A DNA stretch of 64,000 nt from positions 26,516 through 90,515 of the forward strand of contig JABJIC010000023.1 in NCBI GenBank assembly GCA_018661465.1, written 5' to 3'. Under the pieces are notes generated by a model. That model saw nothing but the letters and a program-made list of their open reading frames with translations, had not been told where the DNA came from and did no database searches. This stretch comes from Gammaproteobacteria bacterium. GTDB lineage: Bacteria; Pseudomonadota; Gammaproteobacteria; Pseudomonadales; Pseudohongiellaceae. Both the position numbers and the translations under genes were made by a program. Shown here piece after piece: positions 55,972-64,000 of the stretch. Numbering within the stretch: position 1 is the first letter of the stretch; the number at the start of each line of letters is the position of its first letter.

Positions 55972-58803
55972 TTAGCTCAATGCTTCTTCAATGAATTTTT
56001 TCTGCTGACTTAAATGCAGAGCTGGATAACCGGCCGCGGCCGCGGCCGACGCGTCTCTTCCTACATACTCGAGATAAATTTCCGGGAAATGCTGTTGCAG
56101 AGCCCTTCGTAAATGATGCTGCGATGAATACCAGGCTCCTTGATTCATGGGTTCTTCCTGGCACCATACAATTGACTTAACATTTTTGTATTGCTGAACA
56201 CAGTCTTCAAAATTTTCTTGAGGAAATGGGTACAGCTGTTCCAGACGGATAATTGCTATGTCGTCAATTTCTCTCGCCCTTCGCTCCTGTCTCAAGTCGT
56301 AATATACCTTGCCACTACAAACCACCAACTTGCGCGCTTTGCTCTTATCGATCTCATCTGTTTCATCGAGTAAAACCTGGAAACTTCCTTCTGCCATTTC
56401 CTCCATTGAGGAAACGGACTCCTTATGCCGCAACAAACTCTTAGGCGACATAACAATCAATGGTTTGCGTAGCGGGCACAGCACCTGCTTACGCAGCATG
56501 TGAAAAACTTGCGCAGAAGTGGTCGGCAAACAGACCTGAATATTATGCTCGGCAGAGAGCTGTAAAAATCTTTCGAGACGTGCCGAGGAATGTTCTGGAC
56601 CTTGTCCTTCGTATCCATGAGGAAGTAAAAGAGTCAAACCACAGAGTCGCTCCCACTTATGCTCACCACTGGCAATAAACTGATCAATAACTACTTGAGC
56701 AGAATTAGCGAAATCCCCAAATTGCGCCTCCCAAATTACGAGAGCATTTGGTGTAGTGGTTGAATAGCCATATTCAAACGCGAGTACTGCTGCTTCTGAA
56801 AGCAGTGAATCGTAGATAACAAAATTACTTTGACCAGGCTTTAAACTCTGTAATGGAATATGAGCCTCTCCGGTTTTTTGATCAAACAGAACTGCGTGGC
56901 GGTGGGTAAAGGTGCCACGACCTACATCTTGACCGGTAATACGAACCATATTGCCACTGGTAAGAATACTCGCGTAGGCAAGAGTTTCCGCGAAGCCCCA
57001 ATCCACCGGCACCTCTCCAGCTGCCATTTTCGCGCGATCATCGGTGGTTCTTTTGACCTGACGCTGAAGAGTAAAGCCCTCGGGCACTTCTACCAACTTC
57101 CGAGCTAGTGCCTGCAAATTATTCAATGGTATGGAAGTGTTGAAGAACGGACTCCAGTCGTGACCTATATAAGGGCTCCAATCCACAAATAGCTCTACCG
57201 AAGGCTCCTTTACCAGGCTCTTAACAACATGCTCGCCATTATCGAGTACGTTTCGGTAGTTTGAATTAAACGCATCAGAGTCCTCAATGGACATTACACC
57301 TTCAGCTGCCAATTGCTCTGCATACAAAACGCGAGTCGACTTGTGCTGCTTGATAGCGGCATACATGAGTGGCTGCGTAACAGAAGGTTCGTCTGTCTCA
57401 TTGTGACCGCGACGCCGGTAACAAATTAGATCGATTACAACGTCTTTACGAAATTTGTATCTGAAATCCAAAGCCAGTTGAGTCACAAACAAGACCGCTT
57501 CTGGATCATCGGCATTAACGTGAAATATTGGCGCTTGAATCATTCTGGCCACATCGGTGCAATATTCAGTTGATCTAGCGTCGTCCTGACGGCTAGTGGT
57601 GAACCCAACCTGATTATTTATAATAATGTGTACCGTGCCGCCAGTTGAATAGGCGCGTGTTTGAGACATTTGGAATGTCTCCATTACTACACCTTGTCCG
57701 GCAAAAGCAGCATCCCCATGAATGATGATGGGGAGTACCAGCTTGCCTTCCTTGTCGTTTCGTCTTACCTGTCTCGCACGAACAGATCCTTCAACTACCG
57801 GAGACACAATCTCCAGATGGGAAGGGTTAAACGCCAGGGCCATGTGAACTTCACCACCGGCAGTCATAATATTGGACGAGAAACCTTGATGATATTTTAC
57901 ATCACCGGATCTCACATATTTTGCTTTACCCTCAAACTCGTCGAACAGTTCAGCTGGATTTTTACCCAGGATGTTCACTAAGACATTGAGTCGGCCACGG
58001 TGAGCCATTCCCAAAACTATCTCTTTTACTCCGTTGGTGCCCGAGCGCTGAACCAATTCGTCCAATGCGGGTATCAGACTTTCGCCACCCTCCAATCCGA
58101 AACGCTTTGTGCCCGGATATTTTGAATCGAGATGCTTCTCCAAACCCTCTGCTGCGATCAGGCGCTCTAACAAATGTCGCTTTACATCATCTTCAAAAAC
58201 CGGTCGACCATCATTACTTTCAATTCGCTGCTCGATCCATTGCTTTTCATCGAGGTTTACAATGTGCATGAACTCGTAACCGACTGAAGTACAGTAGATT
58301 CGCTCAAGAGTATCCACGATGTCTTTGAGCGGAGCTTTGTCCTGACTTATAAAAAGAGAGCCAGTCTGGAAAATCGTCGAATGATCAAGTGTGGAAAGAT
58401 CATGAAATTCCAATTCGAGATCGGCAACTCTTTCCCTGTACATCAATGACAAGGGGTCAAGTGAAGCTTTTTGATGCCCTCTGACACGGTAAGAGCTTAT
58501 AAGCTGCAGTACTTGAACCTGCTTGCTTTCATGATCTGAATTAATAATGGCATCATTACTAAGAACCTGAGCGTAACGACTAATCTTGCCTCTGGCACGA
58601 AAGTCTCTAACGATAGAGGCATGGGAAACGTCTTTTGCATTACTATCACTTGTAGATGGCATGCTCTCAAATAATTCACGCCACTGGTCGGGTACCGATT
58701 CAGGGTCAACCAAGAATTCTTCGTAGAGCTCTTCCACATAGACAGCATTAGACCCGGAGAGATGGCCTGTGCTGCGCATTAATTCCATTAGATTGTCGTG
58801 CAT
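55972..58803 (-). CDS. sucA: 2-oxoglutarate dehydrogenase E1 component
   Basis: SucA is the thiamine-diphosphate enzyme that decarboxylates 2-oxoglutarate and loads succinyl onto SucB lipoyl. At 943 residues it has standard length. Landmarks are MELMRSTGHLSGSNAVYVEEL at the start, GMAHRGRLNVLVNILGK, IHGDAAFAGQGVVMET (TDP/Mg site) and LPHGYEGQGPEHSSARLERFL. GGAAG precedes the ATG. An alanine run of five near the C-terminus is encoded by a GGCCGC repeat (56031-56048). Confidence 0.98.
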   Translation of the reverse strand: MHDNLMELMRSTGHLSGSNAVYVEELYEEFLVDPESVPDQWRELFESMPSTSDSNAKDVSHASIVRDFRARGKISRYAQVLSNDAIINSDHESKQVQVLQLISSYRVRGHQKASLDPLSLMYRERVADLELEFHDLSTLDHSTIFQTGSLFISQDKAPLKDIVDTLERIYCTSVGYEFMHIVNLDEKQWIEQRIESNDGRPVFEDDVKRHLLERLIAAEGLEKHLDSKYPGTKRFGLEGGESLIPALDELVQRSGTNGVKEIVLGMAHRGRLNVLVNILGKNPAELFDEFEGKAKYVRSGDVKYHQGFSSNIMTAGGEVHMALAFNPSHLEIVSPVVEGSVRARQVRRNDKEGKLVLPIIIHGDAAFAGQGVVMETFQMSQTRAYSTGGTVHIIINNQVGFTTSRQDDARSTEYCTDVARMIQAPIFHVNADDPEAVLFVTQLALDFRYKFRKDVVIDLICYRRRGHNETDEPSVTQPLMYAAIKQHKSTRVLYAEQLAAEGVMSIEDSDAFNSNYRNVLDNGEHVVKSLVKEPSVELFVDWSPYIGHDWSPFFNTSIPLNNLQALARKLVEVPEGFTLQRQVKRTTDDRAKMAAGEVPVDWGFAETLAYASILTSGNMVRITGQDVGRGTFTHRHAVLFDQKTGEAHIPLQSLKPGQSNFVIYDSLLSEAAVLAFEYGYSTTTPNALVIWEAQFGDFANSAQVVIDQFIASGEHKWERLCGLTLLLPHGYEGQGPEHSSARLERFLQLSAEHNIQVCLPTTSAQVFHMLRKQVLCPLRKPLIVMSPKSLLRHKESVSSMEEMAEGSFQVLLDETDEIDKSKARKLVVCSGKVYYDLRQERRAREIDDIAIIRLEQLYPFPQENFEDCVQQYKNVKSIVWCQEEPMNQGAWYSSQHHLRRALQQHFPEIYLEYVGRDASAAAAAGYPALHLSQQKKFIEEALS

Positions 58804-58845
58804 AGATACTTCCGAAAAACTGACTACTTAAACTGAGATTAGTCT

Positions 58846-59553
58846 TTAGGTGCCGTGCTGTATCAGCATGGAACGAATATGGCCGATTGCTCTGGTTGGG
58901 TTGAGCCCTTTTGGACATACTGCAACGCAATTCATAATCCCACGGCAGCGAAACACGCTAAAGGGATCATCGAGATCAGCCAGTCGTTCCGCATCTGCTG
59001 TATCACGAGTATCAGCGAGAAATCGATAAGCCTGCAAGAGACCTGCTGGCCCGATAAATTTATCCGGGTTCCACCAGAAGGATGGGCAGTTAGTGCTGCA
59101 ACAGGCACAAAGAATACATTCATACAGACCGTCGAGTTTTGCTCTATCTTCAGGAGATTGGAGCCGCTCAATAGCTGGAGGCGTAGTATCGTTTATCAAG
59201 AATGGCTTAACCTTTTCGAACTGCTTGTAGAAAATAGACAAGTCTACAACAAGGTCTCGAATAACGGGCAAACCCGGAAGCGGCCTGAGAACGAGCTTCT
59301 TACCCGGCTTCACAACCTGGGAAATAGGCGTAATACAGGCAAGGCCATTAGTGCCGTTGATGTTCATTCCGTCGGAACCGCAAACACCTTCTCTGCATGA
59401 TCTACGATAAGCCACCGAAGAATCTTTTTGTTTAGCCAGTTCGAGAACATCCAGAACCATTAAATCTTTACCTTCCGGCAAATCGATTTCGATATCCTTC
59501 ATAACCGGCTTAAGATCGGTTTCAGGATTGTAACGATAAATGCTAACTAACAC
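58846..59553 (-). CDS. sdhB: Succinate dehydrogenase iron-sulfur subunit
   Basis: SdhB carries the 2Fe-2S, 4Fe-4S and 3Fe-4S clusters that pass electrons from FAD to quinone. The 235-residue protein has CREGVCGSDGMNINGTNGLAC for the 2Fe-2S cluster. CILCACCSTNCPSFWW and CRGIMNCVAVCPKGLNP hold the other two. The start is GTG at 59553 with AGGTGAG just upstream. It follows sdhA by 72 bases and precedes sucA by 42. Confidence 0.97.
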   Translation of the reverse strand: MLVSIYRYNPETDLKPVMKDIEIDLPEGKDLMVLDVLELAKQKDSSVAYRRSCREGVCGSDGMNINGTNGLACITPISQVVKPGKKLVLRPLPGLPVIRDLVVDLSIFYKQFEKVKPFLINDTTPPAIERLQSPEDRAKLDGLYECILCACCSTNCPSFWWNPDKFIGPAGLLQAYRFLADTRDTADAERLADLDDPFSVFRCRGIMNCVAVCPKGLNPTRAIGHIRSMLIQHGT

Positions 59554-59625
59554 GGCTCACCTATGTGTTCTAAAGCAGAACTTTGCAATTTAGTGTTTAT
59601 TCAGGCCTAAGTTCGAATTATAAAT

Positions 59626-61398
59626 CTAGTAAGTTCGAATCTGCGGCTCAAAAGTATCTACGGTTTTAGGAGAGAAATTGACATCCCTCTTGCCAACACG
59701 TTTATCAACTGGGAAATACATTGAATGGCATAACCAGTTGTCGTCATCCCTGTCCCGGAAGTCATCTCGAGCATGAGCACCCCTGCTTTCTTTTCGTTCT
59801 TCAGCGGCGATTGCTGTTGCTTCTGCTACTTCGAACAAATTCTCAAGTTCAAGCGCTTCGATTCGGGCTGTATTAAAAGTTTGGCTTTTGTCTTCGAGGT
59901 GCACGTTCGCGATTCGTTCGCGCATCCCTTTGAGCTTATCAATGCCTTCCTGCATGAACTCACCCTTACGGAAAACACCGAAGTGATTCTGCATGGTGTC
60001 TTGTAATTCTGTTCTTAAACTGGAGACGCTCTCGCCTGACGTGGAGTCATTAAGTCGCTGCAAGCGGCTCATTGCCTCTTCAATGTCAGAGTCCGATGCA
60101 TTTCTTTGCTCAATACCCTGATGCAACATCTCTTCGATATGCTTGCCAGCTGCTCGACCAAAAACAACCAAATCCAGCAGGCTGTTACCACCAAGCCTGT
60201 TAGCTCCGTGAACAGATACACAAGCAACTTCCCCTACAGCGAACAAGCCAGGAATAGTTTCATCGTTGCCCTCAGCATTTTGAGTTAATGCCTGGCCGTG
60301 AACATTGGTTGGTATTCCGCCCATCATATAGTGACAAGTTGGCACTACTGGAATCGGCTCCTTAACCGGATCAACATGGGCAAATGTTCTAGACAGCTCG
60401 AGAATGCCAGGTAATTTGGAGTTAAGGACTTCCTCACCCAAATGGTCCAGTTTCAACATAACGTGATCGCCATTTTCACCACAGCCACGACCTTCGAGCA
60501 TTTCCAATACCATGGATCTTGCTACTACATCGCGACCTGCTAAGTCTTTGGCGTTAGGTGCGTAACGCTCCATAAAACGTTCGCCATCCTTGTTTATCAG
60601 ATAACCACCTTCACCTCGACAACCTTCGGTTACCAAGGTGCCAGCGCCGTAGATACCTGTTGGATGGAATTGCCACATCTCAATATCCTGAACCGGGTAA
60701 CCAGCACGCAACGCCATGCCAACACCATCACCAGTATTGATCAAGGCATTGGTTGTGGATGCAAAGATGCGACCAGCACCTCCAGTTGCAAAAACCGTAG
60801 CCTTTGATTTTATGAATACCGTCTCGCCAGTTTCCATACAGATGGCAATCACACCAACAATTGCGCCATCCTGATTCTTTACCATGTCGGTGGCATACCA
60901 TTCGTTAAAAAACACGGTGTTGTTTTTAAGATTGCCCTGATACAAGGTATGCAAAAGAGCGTGGCCTGTCCTATCCGCTGCCGCGCAGGTTCTCGCCGCC
61001 TGACCTCCTTTACCAAAGTCTTTGGATTGGCCGCCGAAGGGTCGCTGATAGATTCGCCCACTTTCAGTTCGCGAAAATGGCAGGCCCATATGCTCTAGTT
61101 CAAAAACCGTTTGCGGACCTTCACTACACATATACTCGATCGCATCCTGATCACCAATGTAATCGGAGCCCTTTACGGTGTCATACATATGCCAGCGCCA
61201 ATCGTCATTGGGATCATCGCTTGCGATGGCGCAGGTGATGCCACCCTGCGCTGAAACAGTATGGGAACGAGTTGGGAAAACTTTGGAAATAACTGCAGTT
61301 TTATAACCTGACTGAGACAACTGGAGAGCAGCCCGCATTCCGGCTCCGCCACCACCTACAATTACCGCGTCGAAATCTATTGTACGCATGCCAGTCAT
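59626..61398 (-). CDS. sdhA: Succinate dehydrogenase flavoprotein subunit
   Basis: SdhA oxidises succinate to fumarate at a covalently bound FAD. The 590-residue protein has [11 protein letters not shown] (FAD) and the flavin-linking histidine in [25 protein letters not shown], the arginine-rich [13 protein letters not shown] and RAYSH-like substrate residues follow later. It begins one base after the sdhD stop; an internal ATG three codons in is an equally plausible start. Confidence 0.97.
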   Translation of the reverse strand: MTGMRTIDFDAVIVGGGGAGMRAALQLSQSGYKTAVISKVFPTRSHTVSAQGGITCAIASDDPNDDWRWHMYDTVKGSDYIGDQDAIEYMCSEGPQTVFELEHMGLPFSRTESGRIYQRPFGGQSKDFGKGGQAARTCAAADRTGHALLHTLYQGNLKNNTVFFNEWYATDMVKNQDGAIVGVIAICMETGETVFIKSKATVFATGGAGRIFASTTNALINTGDGVGMALRAGYPVQDIEMWQFHPTGIYGAGTLVTEGCRGEGGYLINKDGERFMERYAPNAKDLAGRDVVARSMVLEMLEGRGCGENGDHVMLKLDHLGEEVLNSKLPGILELSRTFAHVDPVKEPIPVVPTCHYMMGGIPTNVHGQALTQNAEGNDETIPGLFAVGEVACVSVHGANRLGGNSLLDLVVFGRAAGKHIEEMLHQGIEQRNASDSDIEEAMSRLQRLNDSTSGESVSSLRTELQDTMQNHFGVFRKGEFMQEGIDKLKGMRERIANVHLEDKSQTFNTARIEALELENLFEVAEATAIAAEERKESRGAHARDDFRDRDDDNWLCHSMYFPVDKRVGKRDVNFSPKTVDTFEPQIRTY

Positions 61399-61767
61399 CT
61401 ATGAACCCCAAAAAATCTGTATGCCCCAGATCAGATAGATGCATATGATTAATGCACATCCTGCCTGGAACAATAGTCTGAAAAAAGTTGCTCGTTCACC
61501 CAACTGAAGAGAAGTTAAGTAATCGGTGGAGATCGTCCACATACCCACCCAGGCATGCACACACAAAGCAAGAAGCGCGATCAAGCTGAAAATACGCATC
61601 ACATTGGATTCAAAAACCGCTTTCCATTCCTGGTGGTTCATATCGGGATTCACAACAAAGCTGCCTATAATGCATAAGGCATATGCACCGAGAATCACAG
61701 CACTGAAACGCTGCATCAACCAGTCAAACAATCCGGAACGGCCAAGGTTGCTAGCATTAGTTACCAT
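61399..61767 (-). CDS. sdhD: Succinate dehydrogenase membrane anchor SdhD
   Basis: SdhD is one of two haem- and quinone-binding membrane anchors of complex II. From the ATG at 61767 it has 122 residues with three membrane helices, and SGLFDWLMQRFSAVILGAYAL near the start. HAWVGMWTISTDYL holds the quinone-site Asp-Tyr. A longer frame from 61797 would overlap sdhC by 37 bases; the chosen start overlaps by seven. Confidence 0.93.
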   Translation of the reverse strand: MVTNASNLGRSGLFDWLMQRFSAVILGAYALCIIGSFVVNPDMNHQEWKAVFESNVMRIFSLIALLALCVHAWVGMWTISTDYLTSLQLGERATFFRLLFQAGCALIICIYLIWGIQIFWGS

Positions 61768-62135
61768 ATCCACACCCCCGAAATCACAATGGCACACGCT
61801 GAGAGGAGTAGAGTGAGACTTGCTCCTATCACACCTCCTTTCATGGTTTCACCAATACCCAAGTCCATAAGTAAATGTTTGATGCCTGCTATCAAGTGAT
61901 ATAGCAATCCAGCGACAACAGCCCAAACCAAGAGCTTCACCAACAAGTTGTCCATTAGCTGAAGTACAAGCGCGAAACCTGATTCCGACTGCAGGGAGAG
62001 TTCAAGTAGGTAAAGCAGTACCGCAACGCCGAAAAAAATGAATGCGCCTGAGAGCCGATGCATCAAAGACGTTATTGCTGGCAATGGATACTTGATAGTG
62101 AATAAGTCGAGATTCTTTGGTCTATTATCTTTCAC
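61761..62135 (-). CDS. sdhC: Succinate dehydrogenase cytochrome b556 subunit SdhC
   Basis: SdhC is the other membrane anchor and supplies the axial haem histidine. The 124-residue protein opens with NRPKNLDLFTIKYPLPAITSLMHRLSG, the SdhC signature with the quinone-site residues. The haem region is YHLIAGIKHLLMDLG. Three membrane helices are visible. The start is GTG at 62135 with AAGG seven bases upstream. It heads the sdhCDAB-suc run, and gltA is divergent 509 bases away. Confidence 0.95.
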   Translation of the reverse strand: MKDNRPKNLDLFTIKYPLPAITSLMHRLSGAFIFFGVAVLLYLLELSLQSESGFALVLQLMDNLLVKLLVWAVVAGLLYHLIAGIKHLLMDLGIGETMKGGVIGASLTLLLSACAIVISGVWIW

Positions 62136-62644
62136 GTTTAGCCTTTTCCGCTCATCATTTCCCGCATTGAATAGGCTGAAGCCTGATCCAGACTCAGAAT
62201 CTATGAAGCAATGGAGATGATCACTGGTTTGGGGGTTGAAAACGGGGAAAAGTATATGCCCTTAGCCCCCGTAATACAAGCACTCTAGCCGATTTTGACT
62301 TATATCTGACAACGCTTTGTCATAATCTGAAAATGCGTAGGGAGCCGAGTGTTTAACGACCCAATCGCGGTAAAGCTTTAATAATAGAATGGAGTTATAA
62401 ACCTAGATCAAAATTAGACCGCCGAAAGCGTGTAAACTCGCAAGCTTAGTCGAATTCAGCTGCGAATAAATGCGCAAATATTTGACAAACTAGGCCCTCA
62501 CTCCCTAGTATTGCCGTCCCTGTTTTTTACAAAACAGTACGCGATACAGCCTGCAACAAAGTAGTTACCTGGATGGTTACTAAATAGTTATCTAGTTGAT
62601 TTAGCGCTAAATATAGACCCCCGAAACAAGTACAGGAGTAACAC
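62136..62644. other. Divergent control region between sdhC and gltA
   Basis: A 509-base gene-free region that must hold the sdhC (leftward) and gltA (rightward) promoters. It contains the gltA promoter and at least three short perfect palindromes: TGACAA-CGCT-TTGTCA (62307-62322), CTGTTTT-TTAC-AAAACAG (62520-62537) and TTTAGCGCTAAA (62600-62611). The 130-base gltA leader is unusually rich in repeats of GTTAC. I could not place a convincing sdhC promoter. Confidence 0.7.
62482..62511 (+). promoter_or_regulatory. Sigma-70 promoter of gltA
   Basis: A perfect -35 TTGACA (62482-62487) and a -10 TAGTAT (62506-62511) are 18 bases apart. The predicted start near 62518 leaves a leader of about 127 bases before the gltA ATG. 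The palindrome at 62520-62537 lies at the start of that transcript, where a repressor could act. Confidence 0.6.
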
Positions 62645-63919
62645 ATGAGCGATAAGAAGGCCCGGTTAAGCATAGACGGCATTGAGAACCCAATAGATTT
62701 ACCTGTTTATGAAGGCAGTACTGGCCCTGATGTTGTCGATGTAAGTAGCTTAGTTGGTAAAGGCTTATTCACCTATGACCCAGGCTTCATGTCCACAGCC
62801 GCATGTGACTCCGATATTACTTTCATCGATGGAGGCAAAGGGATACTGCTTCATCGTGGCTACCCCATCGAGCAGCTAGCTGAGAAAGCCAGCTTTCTTG
62901 ACACTTGCTACCTTCTCTTGAAAGGCGAGCTACCGAATGCTGCCGAGAAGGCTAAATTTGAAAATGATATCCGCTACCACACCATGGTGGATGAGCAGAT
63001 ACACCAATTCTTCAAGGGCTTTCCAAGAGGCTCTCATCCGATGGCAATGCTGCTCAGTGTAGTTGGCGCGCTATCCGCTTTTTATCATGACGAACTCGAC
63101 ATTAATGATCAGGAGCAAAGAACTGAAGCCGCTCTGCGCATTATCGCGAAAATGCCTACACTCGCAGCCATGTGTTACAAACACGGCGTCGGACAACCCT
63201 TCATGTATCCACAAAACGACATGGGTTTTGCCGAAAACTTTCTACACATGATGTTCGGCACTCCTTGCGAATCCCCCAAGGTAAGCAAGACCCTCTCTAA
63301 AGCGATGGACACTATTTTTCTTCTCCATGCTGACCACGAACAGAACGCTTCAACCTCCACTGTAAGACTCGCCGGTTCCACTGGTACCAATCCTTATTCC
63401 TGCATTGCCTCGGGTATTGCAGCTCTATGGGGACCTGCCCACGGCGGCGCTAACGAAGCTGTATTGAAGCAGTTGGGTGAGATTGGCGATGAATCAAAGA
63501 TTGACGAATACATCCTCAGAGCCAAAGACCCAGATGACTCATTTAGACTGATGGGCTTCGGCCATCGGGTCTACAAGAATTTTGACCCTAGAGCGACGGT
63601 AATGCGTGAAATATGCAATGAAGTTCTGGATGAGCTGGGTGCCGAAAACGATCCGCTATTCAAAATTGCCCGGAAACTGGAAAAAATTGCTCTCGAAGAC
63701 GAGTATTTTATTGAGAGAAAACTCTATCCGAACGTGGACTTTTATTCCGGAATTGTTCTTAAGGCAATAGGCATACCCACCAGTATGTTCACTGTTATGT
63801 TTGCAACAGGACGAACTCCAGGCTGGATAGCCCACTGGGATGAAATGCTAAGCAGCCCTTATAAAATCGGCAGACCACGTCAGCTATACAAGGGACACAC
63901 CAAGCGAGATATCGCATAG
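62645..63919 (+). CDS. gltA: Type II citrate synthase
   Basis: GltA condenses oxaloacetate with acetyl-CoA to start the TCA cycle. The 424-residue protein is close to E. coli GltA (427). It has [25 protein letters not shown] and [14 protein letters not shown], holding the two catalytic histidines, and VDFYSGIV with the catalytic aspartate. The length and N-terminal beta domain indicate the hexameric, NADH-sensitive type II form. GGAG precedes the ATG. After its stop the last 81 bases of the window hold nothing recognisable. Confidence 0.98.
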   Translation: MSDKKARLSIDGIENPIDLPVYEGSTGPDVVDVSSLVGKGLFTYDPGFMSTAACDSDITFIDGGKGILLHRGYPIEQLAEKASFLDTCYLLLKGELPNAAEKAKFENDIRYHTMVDEQIHQFFKGFPRGSHPMAMLLSVVGALSAFYHDELDINDQEQRTEAALRIIAKMPTLAAMCYKHGVGQPFMYPQNDMGFAENFLHMMFGTPCESPKVSKTLSKAMDTIFLLHADHEQNASTSTVRLAGSTGTNPYSCIASGIAALWGPAHGGANEAVLKQLGEIGDESKIDEYILRAKDPDDSFRLMGFGHRVYKNFDPRATVMREICNEVLDELGAENDPLFKIARKLEKIALEDEYFIERKLYPNVDFYSGIVLKAIGIPTSMFTVMFATGRTPGWIAHWDEMLSSPYKIGRPRQLYKGHTKRDIA

Positions 63920-64000
63920 TTCTGAAAGCAGATAGTTCGGAAACTAGATATCTCGAAAACCAGAAAGAAATTCTAAGAAGGAAAATTGGTGGAGCCTAAC

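Noticed and set aside
56031..56050. GGCCGC repeat in the sucA 3' region as a regulatory or fragile site
   Set aside because: It simply encodes an alanine run in SucA; such runs near the C-terminus are tolerated and nothing else supports a role.
62520..62537. LexA box
   Set aside because: The CTGT and ACAG ends are separated by 10 bases rather than 8, and gltA is not an SOS gene.

Overview
The window reads as chromosomal core DNA of a free-living gammaproteobacterium, moderate in GC and densely coded. I infer a marine lineage near Pseudomonadales/Cellvibrionales/Oceanospirillales rather than an enteric. Gene order is the main reason: csp / clpS-clpA / infA-bpt-aat-trxB / ftsK-lolA-crcB-serS-cysG / tusEBCD-yccA-tRNA-Ser, then yceD-rpmF-plsX-fabD-fabG-acpP-fabF-pabC-mltG-tmk-holB-pilZ, matches blocks known from Pseudomonas. 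The TonB2-type cluster with DUF3450 and TPR partners is typical of marine gammaproteobacteria. No IS element, prophage, CRISPR array or rRNA operon was found.

Layout. 0.2-1.4 kb: moaCDE (molybdopterin synthesis). 1.4-2.5 kb: rluE and a cold-shock protein with a repetitive acidic tail. 2.7-8.3 kb: N-degron proteolysis (ClpS, ClpA, Bpt, Aat) with infA and trxB; a sigma-32-like promoter precedes clpS. 8.6-14.8 kb: ftsK, lolA, crcB, serS, cysG. 14.8-17.3 kb: tRNA sulfur relay tusEBCD, a YccA-type membrane protein and tRNA-Ser(UGA). 17.3-17.75 kb: a structured gene-free stretch with an inverted partial copy of the tRNA 3' end. 17.8-21.4 kb: prc and an orphan tyrosine recombinase. 21.6-25.1 kb: modABC with a perfect ModE box and a convergent modE. 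25.1-27.5 kb: the most accessory-looking block, with a GST-like gene, two paralogous small lipoproteins and a perfect 13-bp hairpin. 27.5-30.8 kb: gor, an AlkB-type dioxygenase and an LhgO-type FAD enzyme. 30.8-41.4 kb: pilZ-holB-tmk-mltG-pabC-fabF-acpP-fabG-fabD-plsX-rpmF-yceD, then rluC. 41.6-45.4 kb: argS and htpG, the latter behind a perfect sigma-32 promoter. 45.5-50.7 kb: a six-gene TonB2 energy-transduction operon. 51.1-63.9 kb: sdhCDAB-sucAB-lpd-sucCD, divergent from gltA.

How the parts fit. Molybdate uptake (ModABC under ModE) feeds the molybdenum cofactor made with MoaC, MoaD and MoaE. Bpt and Aat add leucine or phenylalanine to protein N-termini, and ClpS hands these N-degrons to ClpA. 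The fatty-acid genes make and elongate acyl-ACP beside folate (pabC), DNA replication (tmk, holB), wall (mltG) and pilus (pilZ) functions. The right end encodes most of the oxidative TCA cycle.

The signals I consider most worth following are: the sigma-32 promoter of htpG interleaved with the terminator of the upstream TonB2 operon; a matching sigma-32-like site before clpS; the inverted tRNA-Ser fragment and ownerless terminator at 17.3-17.73 kb; the lipoprotein pair; and the orphan recombinase. I saw no clearly new multi-gene defence or biosynthetic system.
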